Assembly (NCBI GenBank): GCA_037501455.1
Contig: CM074857.1
Span: 129,443,501-129,507,500, forward strand
Direction: 5' to 3'
Length of the DNA: 64,000 bases
Source: Lantana camara
Taxonomy: Eukaryota > Streptophyta > Magnoliopsida > Lamiales > Verbenaceae
A program made the translations under genes and the position numbers. This document shows positions 47,824-59,771 of the stretch, piece by piece. The notes beneath the pieces are model-generated. The model ran no database searches and was not told the origin of the DNA. It saw nothing but the letters and a program-made list of their open reading frames with translations. How positions within the stretch are numbered: the first letter of the stretch is position 1; every line of letters begins with the position of its first letter.

Positions 47824-48549
47824 TCATAGCTCCTCATCACGTGTTCGATGATGAGCACCTGTCAAGTCATCTTTGATATCCTTGGACTTCTCCTTTGCCG
47901 AGTCTAGATTTTCTGCAATAGTTTCCTTTGCCGACTCGTATGTCTGTCCAGCTTTGTCTTTAGCAGCTTCATAACCTTCCTTTGCTTTGTCCTTAGCCCA
48001 ACTCATATGCTCCTGAGCCTTATCTTCCCTGTTTTTGGCCTCCTCCGCTGCTGTTTTCCCCAGCTCCTCCGCTTTCTCTGCCGCCTTGTCTTTCGCCTGT
48101 CCCGTCCTCTCGTAAGCTTCGCCCGCCATCTCCGCCGTCTTGCGCTTTGCTTCCTCTGCCGCCTCCGATGCCTTCTCTTTCGCCTCTCCTGCTTTCTCTG
48201 CTGTCGCCTTCTTTATCTCATCGGCGTATTCTCCGGCTCCTGCAATATATAGTATTAGTTCATCTGCTTATCAGAGTCCATACTAGCTTAGCTAGTTGAT
48301 TCATTAGTTACCAGTGGCTGTGTCGGTGATTTTATCTTTGCTCTTTTGGGCTGCGTCAATGATGGCATCTGAACCATGCTTGGCATCTTCAGCCTTGAAG
48401 CCTAGGCCTTCAGAGATCTTATCCTTGGCCCACTCAGTCCATGATTCTGAATTGATGTCTTTGTTCTCCTCCACGGATCCATGGCAATTAGCACCAATGG
48501 CAAGCGCCACCAGTAGCAAAGCGACGACAAAAAGGGTCTTATTCTGCAT
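47824..48549 (-). CDS. Secreted LEA_4-type late embryogenesis abundant protein
   Basis: Two exons, 48312-48549 and 47824-48239, giving 217 residues. A clear signal peptide (LFVVALLLVALAIGANC, cleavage near residue 22) is followed by an Ala/Lys/Glu-rich region of amphipathic 11-mer-like repeats: AGEAKEKASEAAEEAKRKTA, AKDKAAEKAEELGKTAAEEA, AKDKAKEGYEAAKDKAGQTY. There is almost no hydrophobic core, as in LEA group 3 (D-29/ECP63-like) proteins. These fold on drying and protect membranes and proteins. The signal peptide implies entry into the secretory pathway. A TATA box and ABA-type promoter motifs lie upstream, fitting seed or drought expression (inferred). Confidence 0.9.
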
Positions 48550-48713
48550 CTCAATGAGCTGCAGCTACAAATACAAAGGCAAGCACAAGCACTAACGCTG
48601 CTACAACAAGTATTACCCAAATATGTGGCATAGATAGAACAGAACAGAACAGAAGAGAAGGGAAATGGACTTAGATTAGGTAAGTTGAAGAAAATGGTCG
48701 AATGGCGTTGGTG

Positions 48714-48721
48714 TTTATATA
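48714..48721 (-). promoter_or_regulatory. TATA box of LEA gene
   Basis: TATATAAA on the minus strand, 165 bases before the start codon. Confidence 0.65.
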
Positions 48722-48845
48722 GAATGCAGATGGTATTGGCGGTGGCGAGGAGATTCAGATGAGTTAGAGAGAGAGAGAGGTTTGGTCGGGGTTGGGGAAG
48801 AGGACGAGTGGCAGATGAGGTGGCTAACAACGGTGTCAAATACTT

Positions 48846-48991
48846 GCGCGTGTCCCTCCCACTTTACTTTTTAAGTTTTAACTCTTAAGTCTTAACCATC
48901 CTATTTTTGGTTTGCTACCATTCCCTGTTCAACTTTAAATATTAAATACTTTCTCATTTTTTAATATATGCGTATTGTTAAAGAGCACGTG
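48846..48991 (-). promoter_or_regulatory. Putative ABA-response motifs upstream of LEA gene
   Basis: GCGCGTGTCCCTC at 48846-48858 resembles the CE3 coupling element, and CACGTGG at 48986-48992 is a G-box/ABRE core. Both lie 125-275 bases upstream of the TATA box, where such pairs act in LEA promoters. Functional use is inferred. Confidence 0.5.
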
Positions 48992-49754
48992 GACCAAATC
49001 TATCCAACTTTCTTGTTTTGTATTTATTATTAATTATATACTAGTAACTTTGCCAAATAAATTAAACTTAATTTATATTATATATCATAATTATTAAATT
49101 AATTATGATAAATAAATATATATTAATTAAAAAATTTAAAATATAAGGCAAAAAATAAAGATTATTTAAAAAAAATTGAAGTGATGAGAAAGAAAAAATA
49201 ATTTTTTTTATTCAAATTAATATATATATATACAAATTTATACATGATTTAAATTTTGTCCATTCCATTAATTAATTAGATCAACTATTGTTAGGCAAAA
49301 AGAAAAGAGAATTTTTTTTAAAAAATTACACACATTCAAATAAGATTCGAACTCAAGACCTTGCGTGAAAGAAAAGAGAAGTTAACATAGTGAAAATGAT
49401 ATTGAAGTGATTAAAAAATAAATAAAAAGAAAAATTAAGAGTCTAAAAATTGGAGAGGTCAAAGTGCTTACTATATATGTCGCTCACTTGGTCTAATTGT
49501 CAAAATAATAATAGAAATTGAAATCTATTTGTGAAAGTGTAAAAGTAGAAGTGGGCGTGGTCGTGTGGGTCAAAAAGTAATATAAATGTGAGTCAGCGCT
49601 TTCTGTCGACTGTCTGCTTTGCCATTGACTGCCTACCTGAGTCTGAGGAGTAAGGACTAAGCTAGGAAGGAAGGGAAACGCTACGCAGCGCAGGTACAGA
49701 TTACAGAGTACAGCGGCGAGCTAAATCCATCCATCGATTAATTGGTTCAATTCA
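48992..49754. other. AT-rich intergenic region
   Basis: Very AT-rich DNA, notably 49020-49330, with A/T homopolymers and a short TA run. The part from about 49560 should be promoter and leader of the 5'-nucleotidase gene. No gene recognised. Confidence 0.55.
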
Positions 49755-52700
49755 ATGGCGGCCATTAGTATAACGGCCTCCTCCTTCTACACCTATAACA
49801 ATGTAACTTTGGGGTTCAACGTTATCCACCTCCCTCCATCCTCACTCTCTCCGCCGGCGCCGGCGCCTATCAAACTCACGTCGTGTCGGTGCGCCACCTC
49901 TGACAACGCCACGGTCTTCTCCGTCACATCCCCTGATAAAGCCGACTTTGACTACCTCGGCCAGAGTACCAAAGGCGACCTCAACCTCAGCCTCAACTTG
50001 GGTAATTTACTATACTATCCTAACGCTCTCTCAATTCTCAATTCTCAATTCCACATACACTCACACACTTCATTCATTTTATCCAGGGCTTGATGATGGA
50101 GGTGCGGCACTTGACGGCCCCATTGAGGAAGTTGCCAGACTCGAAGCTCAAGAAGCTGAGGACTTGCTCACTCACCTTGGCATTCCGGTTCACTTCTTCC
50201 TTAATTAATGCCTTACATTCTACTCCTCTATTACATGCTTTTTTGGTAAATCCCTTCCTCAATCAAAGGGAGGGAACTTTGCTATTTGGATTTCGGAGAT
50301 TATAGAATTATCTCACCTACTCTGGCTTAAAAACCTTGTTGACGACCCTGCAGTTATGGATATATCATGTCCCAAACATAGTTTAGCTTCACTAAATGAT
50401 TTCGGACCTCATCTTTTGGACTTATTTGAAACTTTAGCGAAGAGAAGGCACTATCTATACATTACATGCATAATTTCCATCAAAAACACTTTCACAAGTA
50501 TTATTTTACCTACTTGTAGACTGTTCGAGCAATCTTTGTCTCTCTCAAGGTGCTAGCATCAGCTGACATTAGTTCCCTGGAACATTGTGCAGGACCCATT
50601 TTCTGCAAGATATTCTCCCCGTGGCATATTTTGTAGCCGGACGCTCAATTTGCGGTCAATTAGTGCCATTGGCTATGATATGGACTACACATTGATGCAT
50701 TATAATGTGGCGGTAATTAAATATTGCTCCATCACTTCACCAGCCATTGGGTTTATCTTTTCTCATTTTCGTATGCATTAACTGTTCTAAGTTTTCCTGT
50801 AATTATTATATTGAACTGCATCATGAGAAACATGTTTGTGTAACTTGTTTTGAGTGTCAATTATGATGCAAATCACTTACTTCTATTTAACGATGTCTGT
50901 GGTTTCGTAAAGCAAATGACTTCCAGATTACAATGGCTAGCTAAAGCAATTTAATGGCCATCATCTAAAGCTACTTTATCACAATGCATGTACTATTCAG
51001 CATGCTTTTTGATTATGTATACAAGGTCATTGTTCAGTTGAAAAAGGGAATCATGAGGTATGGTTTGTTTGCAGGCCTGGGAAGGAAGGGCTTATGACTA
51101 TTGCATGGATAACTTGGGAGCTGTGGGTTTTCCTGTTGAAGGACTTGCATTTGACCCAGAACTGGTATGCAGTATGTGTATGCATACAACTCGGGATTTT
51201 CCTTGTGTCTCATTTTAGAGTCTCCTTTTACCTTGCCCTGTAGGTCATTCGAGGGCTTGTGATAGACAAAGAAAAGGGAAACTTAGTCAAAGCAGATCGA
51301 TTTGGATATGTTAAGCGGGCCATGCACGGAACAACAATGTTGTCTACTCAAAGAGTGAGGTGTGATACAAAAATCTGATTTCTTGTTTACGTAACATTTT
51401 GTGCAATTGGCAAGATATCTTTCCAACAGACTACGGGGAATTTGTGAAGAGTATAATTAAAATATTTTCTGCCAATGTACTATTTTGACTCTATAATCTA
51501 CAAAATTATGGAGTTTTATTAGTTGCAAGTTTCCTTCTTCCTGGTTTGGGATATATAATGCACTAGTACCCTGTAAATTTCTCTAATGTAGTGAGATCTA
51601 CGGGAGAGAACTTGTGGATCTGCGGAAAGAGAACCGCTGGGAGTTCCTCAACACCCTATTTTCTGTTTCAGAGGCTGTCGCTTATATGCAGGTAGTGACT
51701 TCCTACATTTAAGTGATGGTATAATGTGAGATTCCTGGGAATTTGCCCAGTTGTAGCTTACTTTTATTCCTTCTATTCTTTTGTTTTCTCTAATTCGAAC
51801 AGAAGGATGGTCTTCCTTTTTCCGTTTTATTCATTTATCTCCCTCAGAATGAATTCTTTTGAGCAGCTGTATTTAGGAAGAAAATGATTAGGAACTGAAA
51901 AGGCAGCTTATCAGCATATATTATTAAACAACTCGATGTTTCTGGAACCTAGAAATGATCTTAAATTGCTAGATTGATCTATCATATTCGTTTGCTCAAC
52001 GTGGATGTCATATTTACCTTAGGAACTTAACAATTGATAATGATGGTAACATTAAGAATAAAATAGAGGAATGCTTTCACTTTGTAGTAGTCATCCCTTT
52101 TCAAATCTGTCCAACTGCAGTGTATTTTATGAACTTACAAAGTGGAACTCAGAAAGCACAAGAAATAGTACCTCCTACCTCAAAAACTGCATGTATGATT
52201 TGTTGTTGTCCACATGATAGTTTAATCCCTCAACATCAAGTATCATTTCTTAAGAACCATAATATGAAAAGTTTATACTCAAACAGTAGTTTTTGCTGAC
52301 TCAATATCTTCGCTTGTACTTGGAGGTGGTTCCAAAGATCTGACCAAATAATCTTGTTTATTGTGGAAAATAAGATTGCAGTGTAGGGTCATTATCTTTT
52401 CAAATTCGTGCTTAGTTCTGATGAAAAGATGGTTTATGTGGATTGTAAGATGAAAGATTAACATCAAAACGCAGAGTTAATATGTACTGAGACTTTTAAG
52501 CTTCCTTGAAGGCACGGCTTAGTTCTCTATGTACTGAGGCTTTATATTTCTTTTTCAGATGGTAGATAGATTGGATGAAGGAGCCATGGCAGATCTTGGC
52601 CCACTTGACTATAAAGGGCTCTACAAGGTTTGTTGTTGAACAGATCACTTAAAATATGACATTAGATGTTTTATAGCTTCTTAATCTCATCATATTAATT

Positions 52701-55584
52701 CAGGCTGTTGGAAAAGCACTCTTCAGGGCTCATGTTGAAGGCCAGCTAAAGGTAATTGCTGTTTTCTTTTCTTTTTGAATTCCAGCATCAAGTTGCACAA
52801 GCATCATCTAATCAAAGACACACTACAGAGTGAGATTATGTCCAAGCCTGAACTCTTTGTTGAACCTGATCCCGGGCTACCTTTGGCATTATTGGATCAG
52901 AAGGAGGTAAATTGTTGGATTCTTGACATAGTTATTGCTGGATGATTACCTTTATGTTAATATATACTCTGTCAATGTTACTCCCCAGAGGACTAAATAT
53001 CTATCTCATGACAGGCTGGGAAAAGGCTCTTGCTTATTACCAACTCAGATTACCATTACACTGAAAAAATGATGGAACATTCTTTCAATCGATTTCTTCC
53101 AAATGATATGAGCTGGCGGGAGCTTTTTGACATGGTGTGTAGACCTATTGTGATCTTACTAAAATTTATGGCAAGAAAGTTGGCTTCTAGTTAGTGTCTT
53201 TTTAAGGTTTTTTTGGTAGAATTAACACCTCCTGTGGCATACTTTAGAAACTTGAAGTTGCGATGTTCCTGAAAAAGTAAATTAGTTGTGATGTATTTCA
53301 AGCATCTTTCATGTTTGCTGTATTATCTATTCTTAGCAGATAAGAGTACTTAAGTTCAAAAGTTATGATCCTTGAAGGCCCTAATGTGGTAACTGATTGT
53401 TATGATAGGTAATAGTGTCTGCAAGGAAACCGGAGTTTTTTCAAATGTCACACCCACTGTATGAAGTGGTGACTGGTGAAGGTCTTATGCGTCCATGCTT
53501 TAAAGCTCGTTCAGGTGAGTATACTTTTTTTAATTCTTCAATGTGGGTGTGAAATATTGATCCTTCTGATTGCTGTATGTGCAGTATATACTCATGTTAG
53601 TTGTTAATGCATGCTGAAAGCAAATTAAAGCGACCCCGATGTTCTGTATCTGGATTAATTAATTGGAAAAAAGCATCAGGACAAAACCGAAATCCATTTT
53701 CTTTACCTTGCATTTTGCTCTGTTTATCACAAGTTCAAAATCCTATTTTGCCAATGATCTAAAATACTTTTGTCTCTGGCAATATTCATTATGGTCTTTG
53801 TAGAAGATCACCTCGGTACAATTCTTCAGAATCTCATTTGTATGATTGTATCAAATAGCTCGTAAACTTCCCCGTTTTCCCTATGACCATCATTTTTAGG
53901 TTATGAAGCCACAAGGAATTCCTAGTGATGGAAAATATTGATCTTATCATTTATCAAATTCTCTTTACCCATCCCATCATCCTCCTTTTGACCTGTATTG
54001 TGTATAACTGGAAGAGCTTTTGATCTGATTATATAGGGGGGGTATACTCTGGAGGTAGTGCACAGATGATTGAGAATTCACTTGGCCTTCATGGAGATGA
54101 AATACTATATGTTGGTGATCATATATATACAGATGTTAGCCAGTCTAAAGTTCATCTCCGATGGCGTACAGCACTAATTTGCCGAGAACTAGAAGATGAG
54201 GTTCGTATTGTTTCGAATTGATTTCTAATTTCTTCCTTTCCGTCAAGTACTCACAAAGATGTTCATCTTTTCATCTTCTATTGTGGAGCATGGGTATGTC
54301 ATCAATTCGTAATTTGACAATTGTTATATCCTTGAGTCGACTAACTTGAGCAAATATTTTGTTAATGATATGGACTCCCCTGCCTGTAAATGCATTGTTT
54401 ACTGCCACCATATGGATTGCCAGTTTTGTTGTTTATGGCGCAGTATAATGCTTTAATTCGAAGTCGAGGTCATCGTGCCACATTGATAGATCTTATAAAT
54501 CAGAAGGAGGTTGTGGGAGACCTCTTTAACCAACTCCGCCTTGCTCTGCAGAGACGAAGTAAAGGACGTCCAGCCCAGGTAATTTCGCTATTTTTTCTTA
54601 GAACTCGTGCACGTTCTTGTAACATTTCTCAATGTCTCTGCTAATGGTCTTCACAATTTTAACCTATTATACTGCAAAACAATGAAGTACTTGACTGATA
54701 TTCTGTCCACACCTCATGATACCAGGAAAGGTTGAAGTTGCATTGAGTTCTACTGTGATGGAATTTCATTTTTATCACGGGGTAGCTGCTCCCCTGCAAC
54801 TAATGTGTTAGTTTCTCCCGGATTATATGAAACATGACTAGTAATAACATACGATCTACGTCCAGTAACTCTAGCTCACACGAAGCATGCATGTGTTAAC
54901 TCCTCTATTTTTCATTGTTTTGGTGATAGCAATGGCCTTTTTTCTCTATTATGCTATCAAATTGCTCCTTTAGCCAGAAACTTGACTTTTTTTTTTGGGA
55001 CCCTTCTTCAGACTCTTGCTGCTACTCGTATGGATGACAGTGAACTCACTGAAAGCATCCAGAAACTACTCATTGTGATGCAAAGATTAGATCAGAAAAT
55101 TGGTCCGTTGATGGAATCAGATGGGGAGCTCTTTAATAGAAGGTGATGTAAAGCTATCTTGCTTGGTGTCTGGTTCTGTCTAGGAAGTTATTTCAGTTTA
55201 AAGGATGGTCTTATTTCCTTTCAGATGGGGTTTTCTTTCACGAGCAGGGCTGTGGGACAAAAGCCACTTAATGAGGCAAATTGAGAAGTATGTCACATTT
55301 ATATAGTATAGCAGTTGAAAATGCTAGTTTCGTCTTAACTCCTAACTTATTCTATATCCTAAACTGCAGGTATGCTGATATTTATACCTCACGGGTTTCA
55401 AATTTCCTTCACTACACCCCTTTCATGTATTTCCGAGCTCAAGAACAGGTACGCCTTTTGTTTGTTGTATTTACGACATTTTTGTGTGTATGCGTATCTA
55501 ATGTGATTGGAGTATTTGGTGCAGTCCCTTGCTCATGATTCGTACTCGTTCGACCACCTGAAGCATGGTCCATCAATTGATTAG
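49755..55584 (+). CDS. HAD-superfamily 5'-nucleotidase domain protein (cytosolic IMP-GMP type), plastid-like leader
   Basis: Seventeen exons fit one frame: 49755-50001, 50087-50187, 50593-50712, 51075-51164, 51244-51359, 51592-51691, 52559-52627, 52704-52751, 52829-52906, 53015-53134, 53409-53514, 54037-54200, 54444-54578, 55012-55142, 55225-55287, 55370-55448 and 55525-55584, giving 608 residues. HAD motif I is GYDMDYTLMHYN, with both catalytic Asp residues. Motif II is LLLITNSDYHYT, and the late metal-binding motif is EILYVGDHIYTDVSQSK. The family hydrolyses purine nucleoside monophosphates such as IMP and GMP; the plant substrate is inferred. The first 60 residues are Ser/Pro-rich and poorly conserved, suggesting a transit peptide. 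The C-terminus (YADIYTSRVSNFLHYTPFMY) is typical of the family. No damage was seen. Confidence 0.93.
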
Positions 55585-56158
55585 TAATGTTGTTGTACGT
55601 ATTCTTTTCCCCTTTAGACAGTTTGAAGTGTGTATGTCCAAGTGACAAATTTGTTTATTATGAGGATTCTTTCATGGGTCTCATGTTTTGCATCATTTTT
55701 CTTCGAATATATTTCTCCTCCTCCACCATAAATTAAACCATTATTTAACTAATAAATTACAGCTGGAGCCTGGAGTAGGAAAATTAAATCATTATCTAGC
55801 TGACACTGAGCCATTTGCAAAAATAATATCAAAAACTAACGTAGAGGAACCAAAATTTGAGAATTTTACAATATTTTAGACAAAGATGGAAGCATCTATA
55901 GTGGAGAGGTGGGATGTAACGTAAGTCGTCATCTTGAATGCCTCTCGATTCTCATTCAGGTTTTATTCATGGAAGGATTTGGTTCTCGTTTTTAAACAAT
56001 TTGTGTTTGGGCTTTCAATTTGGGCCTCTTTTGTTTCAGTAGTCCAAAAAATGAACCAACAAATCTCAAAAATCAAAATAAAATAGGCCCAAATATAAAT
56101 TATAAGACTAAGCTCTTGCTTCCATGGTAGAAAGTTGAAAACCTTAGAAAAATTAGAA
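55585..56158. other. Intergenic region between 5'-nucleotidase and TGD4 genes
   Basis: About 570 bases holding the 3' UTR of one gene and the promoter of the next. No TATA box is obvious near 56159. Confidence 0.5.
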
Positions 56159-58069
56159 ATGAGGAAGCTGAGATGGAGTTTGGACGGCGGATTCTGGGAG
56201 GTAGACTTATCGACGCCGGTGACGGTGGATGGGGTGGCGCGTGCGGTGCCGGGCGAGGGTCTTCCATTAGGATTGAGTCGCGGGGCAAGTCTGTCTCGCC
56301 CAAAGCAGATTGATTTCTTCCAGCGCTTCATGGCGATGCCCTTTGTTCCCTCATTTTCCCAAGGCCTCTCTCTCCAGCGCCTCCTATGTCTTCCTCTTCC
56401 CTCCTTCGCTGCTGAATCCTGGTAGGTACCAATTGCTACTTTCTCTTCTCTACCTGCGTTTCAAACCTTGATCTTCAAACTGCTGCAGGTTTCCAGCATT
56501 GCTTGGGCAGTTCAATGTGCAGAAGTTCGTTACTTCTCTCAAAAGGAATGGGTTTAGGCAAGAGTCAGATGCGTCTTCCCTGCACAGTATTTGGAGACAC
56601 CTTTCTGACCCAAGTTTCTATGCCCTCAATTTCTGTTCAGAATGGTTGTTGACACCTGAAGACACATTGCTATTTAGCGTTGAAGTAAATGGTGATGACA
56701 AGACTCCTCGAAAGAAGGCAGTACTTCAACACAAGGCAAGTGTGAATGAGACTAGTTGTTGTTTTATGTGTATTTGGTATATCTTGATTGGAATCCAGTC
56801 ATTTCGTCTGCTTCTGATGATGTCTACAACTATATAGATTTCTTCTTGCAGTTTCCCCATCATAATCTGACAGTGGAGGCAACTTCGCCGGCCCTTTTTG
56901 TTGACCATCTTGGCAATTACTGGGATGTCCCCTTAACATTGGGGATGGATCTTGCTTCAGTAGCTTCTGATTCCGGTACGAGCTGCCATTTCTGCGTCAA
57001 CCATATTGCAGGTTCACCTAAACAACATCGCAGCCAGTCTACGAACCCATCACACCCGAGTTTACTTCCTGGTTTGTGTGCCAAATGTGCTGTTTCATTC
57101 AAGAAGCATTTTAGCATTTGGAAGAGTGAATCACCAAAGGCAAAAATGGTCCAACCATATGATATACTTCTCTCCAACCCTCATATTTCAGCATCAGCAG
57201 TCCTAGGTATGGACTAATCTTGCTTATATCTTTATATTGGGAAACAAGATTGGTTCTTGATAACTGAACTTGGGATATGTTTGGATTTACTTGTTTATTA
57301 CTTATTGTCTTTTCCTCGTTAGCTCCAACAAACAATTTATATGTAATTGACTGTGCTAGCTGTTTTCATACAAGTGCTTCTCCTGAGCCAAACCGATCAC
57401 CGGGCAGATTCTTTATTATACATCACAAAACATGCTTATAAAGATCGTCTAGAATGCTCAACTAGTTTTTCCTACCACCCTAGGTACTGTAATTACTGCA
57501 TCCGTTGGAGATAATTCAATGAGAGATGGATCATCCGGTTTTCGGGCCAAAGGAGAAAATTCTGCCATTTTTGCTGATATTTTTGCATCAGCATCCCTCT
57601 CTGCCCAGCATGGGAACTTCCAAAAGCCATTTTTGGACCTTACTTGCTTTAGTGCACGGATGGATATTCCTTGTGGTTCAAAATTCCTGTCCGGTGCATC
57701 TAGGATAGTGTTTGACCTTTACAATTCTCGAGTACCCAATGCGGAAGCAATTGAGGCAATTCGTCCTCAAGCTAGCTTTTCATTTCAGCAGCAGGTATTG
57801 TTTGTTGATTATTGATCATATTGCATTTTTCTAAAACAATATTGAATTGGGTGGGTCGTCCTTGACAAATGCAGATTGCTGGACCTTTCAGCTTGAGAAT
57901 TGATTCTGGAGTGAGTCTTGATCCGAAGAAAGAGTGGTCTTTGAATGTGAAGGACCCGGTGTTTGCTCTTGAGTACGCCTTGCAACTTCTTTTCTCAGCA
58001 AAAGCTTTGGCTTGGTATTCCCCAAAACAAAAAGAATTCATGATAGAACTGCGATTTCTGGAGACGTGA
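56159..58069 (+). CDS. TGD4: TGD4, chloroplast outer-envelope lipid-transfer protein
   Basis: Five exons: 56159-56421, 56489-56735, 56852-57206, 57484-57794 and 57875-58069, giving 456 residues against roughly 480 in Arabidopsis. Family landmarks are the N-terminal RW...G-FW-VDLSTPVTVDG, ARAVPGEGLPLGLSRG, LSRPKQIDFFQRFMA, FCSEWLLTPEDTLLFS, FPHHNLTVEA, HLGNYWDVPL, SLLPGLCAKCAVSFKK, QHGNFQKPFLDLTCF and the end YSPKQKEFMIELRFLET. TGD4 is a beta-barrel-like phosphatidic-acid-binding protein of the outer envelope that passes ER-made lipid toward the TGD1-2-3 transporter. Intron 2 starts with GC (CACAAG|GCAAGT), a consensus GC-AG donor; a GT reading would break the frame before FPHHNLT. The ATG at 56159 gives the conserved start. 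Confidence 0.94.
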
Positions 58070-58649
58070 AAAGCTACGCTTCCATTTAAGTTGTTGTTTG
58101 CAAGTCTATTTCTTTTAACCGGACAACACTGGGACTGGGAGGCCGAGAAATGTCTTGCTACTTGTCTTACTCCTACATTCATGACAAATTTTGCCAGGAC
58201 CACCACTTTTTATTTTAGGAAACTAGTGTATTTATTGTATATGTTTGGAGTTGTTAATTTACTCCGTATAATAATTGACACAATTGTCCCTCCTAATTCT
58301 TAATCTTCATTTCAGCTTCTTCTTATTTTCTTTTTCATTTAACAAAGTTTTATTAATTTTCAACAAACACAAATTCTTGAATTATGTCGGAATATATAAT
58401 ATAGGATGAAGGAACATTATATTTGAGAATCAAATTGAAATAAAATAAGAACAGAACACGATCCAAAAATTCTGTGGAAGGAACTAAGTACCGTACTTAG
58501 TGACCTAACTTGTATTGTCTTGGTAATGGTACTTGATCGCATATAGCTAACCAGCTTCAATTTTGAAATACACGCTAAAATTGAATACATGATAGCTATA
58601 AAATTGAATTGACGTTCAAAATAAAAAATTTTGATTTATAAAGCTTATA
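58070..58649. other. TGD4 3' flank
   Basis: 3' UTR and AT-rich intergenic DNA leading to the Mutator-like MITE. No gene recognised. Confidence 0.5.
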
Positions 58650-59195
58650 GAGGAAATTACATTTTTGTCCTATAGAATTAGGGTTTTTGCAATTTTAGTT
58701 CTATTTTTTTGAAATTAGATATATTTAATCCTATTATTTTCAAAAAATTGAAATTCTGGTTCATTCGTCAAATAATCTATCGAAGGTGTTTTTTTGCAAT
58801 TAAGTGCAGTTTGGAGGAAAATTCATTATTCATTAGATTATTTTTTGTGGGAGTTTATTTATTAATATGTTATTTTAGCACCATATTACCTTAACAAGAA
58901 TTATTTAGAGATACCTCATTTTTAGCACTACATTACCTTAATAAGAATGATTTAGAGTAATGCTTCAAAGTTGATTTAGGGTGCTAAAATGGGTATTAAT
59001 AAGCAAACCCTCAGAAAAGAAATTTCCCCCAAATTACACCTAACAGAAAAAATACATTTTTCATCAATTATTTGATGGATGAGATCAGAATTAAAACTTT
59101 TTGAAAATAATAAGACTAAATGTATCTAATTTTAAAGATATGAGATTAAAATTTTAAAAAATCTAATCCTATAGGACAAAAAATGTAATTTGCTC
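58650..59195. mobile_element. Mutator-like MITE with long inverted repeats
   Basis: The first 115-odd bases (GAGGAAATTACATTTTTGTC... to about 58765) match the reverse complement of the last (…GACAAAAAATGTAATTTGCTC), with scattered differences. Flanks are AAGCTTATA (58641-58649) and GGGCTTATA (59196-59204), a 9-base duplication matching at 7 positions. Long inverted repeats plus a 9-base duplication point to the Mutator superfamily. At 546 bases it codes for nothing. The imperfect duplication and arms suggest an older insertion. Confidence 0.82.
58872..58956. repeat. Direct repeat inside the Mutator-like MITE
   Basis: Two copies of a unit of about 38 bases, TTTTAGCAC...ATTACCTTAA-AAGAAT-ATTTAGAG, begin near 58872 and 58919 and differ at about five positions. 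Confidence 0.8.
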
Positions 59196-59204
59196 GGGCT
59201 TATA

Positions 59205-59771
59205 TTTCAAGTAAATTTGGAAAATAAATAAATAAATGGCAAGGTTTTGATAATTACGATTTTGTCAATCAAGTGGTTCCGTGTGATGGGGTGATGTAGG
59301 AACCAACGGCTGAGATTAGTGGTGGCGATACGAGAAGGAGAAGGAGACCAGTTAAAGTTGGGTAGTCGCCCAAAGGCCCACACAGGGTCTTCGTCTTTCT
59401 CACCTCGGAACCCTTCCCTTCGCCATGATGCACATTGCGCAACCTTAATTTCATCATCGCCCACTTTTGATTCTTTACGTTGGAGGTAACTTTGTGAATT
59501 AATGTACTCTATCTATACACAATTACCCCTAAAATTTGCAGGAATTCTGAATTTTCCTTTTCTATTCTGTGCACCACTTTACTTGTTGTCGTTTCACTTG
59601 TTTTCTCTTACGCTTCGTCGATTTCTGGAATTTTAGGGATTTCTCTTTTGTGGTAATGTTTTTTACCTTGTAATTGATTTATTTATTATGGATGTAATTC
59701 TCCGTCTTCTAAAATTATTGCTGCTTTGCCATTTTCAGTTGATTCAATTATAATCTCTCGGCCCTCTGGTG
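59205..59771. other. Promoter and leader region of MUSTANG-type gene
   Basis: No additional coding region was supported. A leader with a possible intron probably occupies the part from about 59470 onward. Confidence 0.45.

Noticed and set aside
47824..48252. Plus-strand Cys/Leu/Arg-rich frame opposite the LEA gene
   Set aside because: It is the reverse reading of Ala/Lys/Glu repeats, with no start context or support of its own.
55963..56331. Minus-strand frame overlapping the TGD4 start
   Set aside because: It is low-complexity and overlaps the well-supported first TGD4 exon.
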